Assembly (NCBI RefSeq): GCF_013359905.1
Contig: NZ_JABMCC010000115.1
Coordinates: forward strand, 1 to 64,000
From: Paenibacillus taichungensis
GTDB taxonomy: Bacteria; Bacillota; Bacilli; Paenibacillales; Paenibacillaceae
Direction: 5' to 3'
DNA length: 64,000 nucleotides
Shown: positions 62,677 to 64,000 of the stretch, one piece after another
Position numbering within the stretch: position 1 is the stretch's first letter
Layout of the letters: the number at the start of each line of letters is the position of its first letter
Position numbers and translations under genes: made by a program
Notes under the pieces: generated by a model
The model's input: the letters and a program-made list of their open reading frames with translations, nothing else
Told to the model about the DNA's origin: nothing
Databases searched by the model: none

Positions 62677-63876
62677 ATGGCTGGCTCACCGCAATATATC
62701 CGCAATCTGAACGAGAATTTGATTATGGATGCTCTGATTGCAACTGGTGCGATGTCTAGGGCAGATATCAGTCGTCAGACCGGACTCAGTAAACCTACGG
62801 TGTCGTCAGCAATTGAACATCTCATTGAACGAAACTTGGTGCTGGAAACTGGTAGAGCCGATAATGCTCAGGGTCGCAAAGCAACACTCATTCAATTCAA
62901 CGAATCAGCTTATTATGTCTGTGGCATCGATATTGGGGCAACCCGAATTCGGATCGCACTCTCTGATCTGAATGGTGAGATTATGGAGTACAGAACGTAT
63001 CCAACGTTATCGGTCCAAAGTGGTAATCGAGCAGAGACGGCAACCCTTGATGTTCTTCGAAGCTATATGGATGACTTACTGTCGGAGAATCAATTGAATT
63101 GGGATCAGATTCGATGTGTTGGTTTTGGCATTCCTGGCGTTGTACTGCCGGACTCTGGAGATATTGATCGGATCGTTGCCCCTTTAGAGGGATTGGAAAA
63201 GTTGCTCTCGCTTGAATCATTGTCGGGGGCCTTCCCGTGTGAAGTGATTCTGGAGAACGATGTAAACCTGGCTGCACTGGGGGAGTACAGGAGGGGAGCT
63301 GCAGCAGAAGATTCCAATCTGTTTGTTTTTTTCTCCATCGGTACTGGAACGGGCGCAGGCATCATGGTGAACGGGCAATTGCTTCGAGGTATGGGCGGGT
63401 TGACAGGCGAGCTCGCGGAGATGTTGTTGGAAGAGGGCCATCGATTGGAGGATGTCCTATCTGCTGATGGTCTGATGGAACTGGCCAAGCGTCAGTTGGA
63501 TGCCAGTCTACTTGAGGATCCTGATTCTGGTATAGAAGCTCTTCGTGAATACCTGACTCCTGAGAAACTGTTCGAAGCTGCGCGAAGTGGAGAAACGCAG
63601 GCTGTGCAGATTCTGAAACAATACAGCCAAATGATTGCTTCGGCTCTGCGGCATATTTGCGTCATTCTTGCTCCCCATCTCATTGTACTTGGCGGAGGTA
63701 TTGGGGGAAATGGGGATGTGTTATTGCCGCATCTAAGACAGATCGTATCTGATCAATTCCCGGCGAAGCCTGCACTGATCTGTTCAGAGCTTGGCGAGCG
63801 GGCTGTAGTCACTGGAGCAGTGCAGGTGGCGTTACAACAAACGATGTTGAATCTTCAGCAAGAGGCATTGGAATAA
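62677..63876 (+). CDS. ROK-family transcriptional regulator (XylR/NagC type)
   Basis: 399 residues. An N-terminal winged HTH (about 10-65: MSRADISRQTGLSKPTVSSAIEHL) is joined to a ROK sugar-kinase-like domain with CGIDIGATRIRIAL (nucleotide loop), GFGIPGVVL and ILENDVNLAALGEYRRGAA, and FFSIGTGTGAGIM. The usual zinc motif of ROK proteins (G-x-x-C-x-C-G-x-x-G-C) is missing; the matching place reads EEGHRLEDVLSADGL. It probably represses sugar-use genes that are outside the window. AAAGGAGGCG precedes the ATG. Confidence 0.88.
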   Translation: MAGSPQYIRNLNENLIMDALIATGAMSRADISRQTGLSKPTVSSAIEHLIERNLVLETGRADNAQGRKATLIQFNESAYYVCGIDIGATRIRIALSDLNGEIMEYRTYPTLSVQSGNRAETATLDVLRSYMDDLLSENQLNWDQIRCVGFGIPGVVLPDSGDIDRIVAPLEGLEKLLSLESLSGAFPCEVILENDVNLAALGEYRRGAAAEDSNLFVFFSIGTGTGAGIMVNGQLLRGMGGLTGELAEMLLEEGHRLEDVLSADGLMELAKRQLDASLLEDPDSGIEALREYLTPEKLFEAARSGETQAVQILKQYSQMIASALRHICVILAPHLIVLGGGIGGNGDVLLPHLRQIVSDQFPAKPALICSELGERAVVTGAVQVALQQTMLNLQQEALE

Positions 63877-63984
63877 GGGCGTTACTTCAATAATTATAAA
63901 GGTAAGTTGGATGGATGGGACGAGATCGAAATTGGCTTAACCGTTAACGCGGACAAAATGAGATTTGAATTAAACATCAGCTAG
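63877..63984 (+). pseudogene. protein-like open stretch directly after the ROK stop
   Basis: In the same frame as the ROK gene and directly after its TAA, 35 sense codons run to a TAG and read as plausible protein (RYFNNYKGKLDGWDEIEIGL; VNADKMRFELNIS). There is no start codon with a good ribosome-binding site. It may be the tail of a lost gene joined here by deletion, a stop-codon extension of the ROK protein, or chance. Confidence 0.3.
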
Positions 63985-64000
63985 GCTGATTTAAAAATAG

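Overview
The window reads as a chromosome segment of a low-to-mid GC, spore-forming Firmicute, most likely Paenibacillus. The basis is the style of the proteins (RelP-type alarmone synthetase, YjcZ sporulation peptide, YolD-like protein, des-desK-desR cold-sensing unit, six-gene mrp cluster), strong AGGAGG ribosome-binding sites, free use of TTG and GTG starts, and stem-plus-T-run terminators. No rRNA, tRNA, insertion sequence, prophage or CRISPR array was found.

Layout. 0-5.7 kb: glycogen genes glgC, glgD and glgP. glgA and glgB are absent here, and a 276-nt structured inverted-repeat element lies between glgD and glgP. 5.8-7.7 kb: CPBP-family protease, VanZ-like protein and doubtful small ORFs. 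7.8-16 kb: a GH13 alpha-glucosidase, an MBL-fold hydrolase, a DAACS symporter, and a treA-treP trehalose operon behind a TreR-like operator. 16-26 kb: hydrolases, a YkgJ-type protein, an AbrB-type membrane protein with a coupled leader peptide, two MFS transporters, an O-methyltransferase broken by about 8 missing bases, LysR, a DUF1275 protein and RelP. 26-35 kb: a Pro/Gly-rich protein with a sigma-K-like promoter, a Fur-box-controlled siderophore-binding lipoprotein, a flavin reductase, a type III polyketide synthase next to an MMPL exporter, an esterase and a CE12 pectin deacetylase. 35-41 kb: mrp Na+/H+ antiporter operon with fused mrpA-mrpB. 41-45 kb: two diguanylate cyclases around an unrecognised gene. 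45-53.5 kb: two giant DUF11-repeat reading frames with an ATGA overlap. 53.5-64 kb: YolD-like, YjcZ, APC permease, ferritin, polysaccharide deacetylase, lipoprotein, the desR/desK/des system, a YitT protein and a ROK-family regulator.

Functionally the window mixes carbon storage and sugar use (glg, GH13, tre, CE12, ROK), ion and membrane homeostasis (mrp, des), second messengers (ppGpp-type, c-di-GMP) and probable spore-surface components.

The most unusual signals are: (1) the roughly 2,800-residue DUF11 repeat array with strictly alternating A/B domains, cut inside one domain by an ATGA stop-start with its own Shine-Dalgarno; (2) several genes whose only well-placed initiation codon appears to be ATT, ATC or CTG; (3) the palindromic element before glgP; (4) the polyketide synthase-MMPL pair. 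All calls come from reading the sequence and remembered family features; no searches were run.
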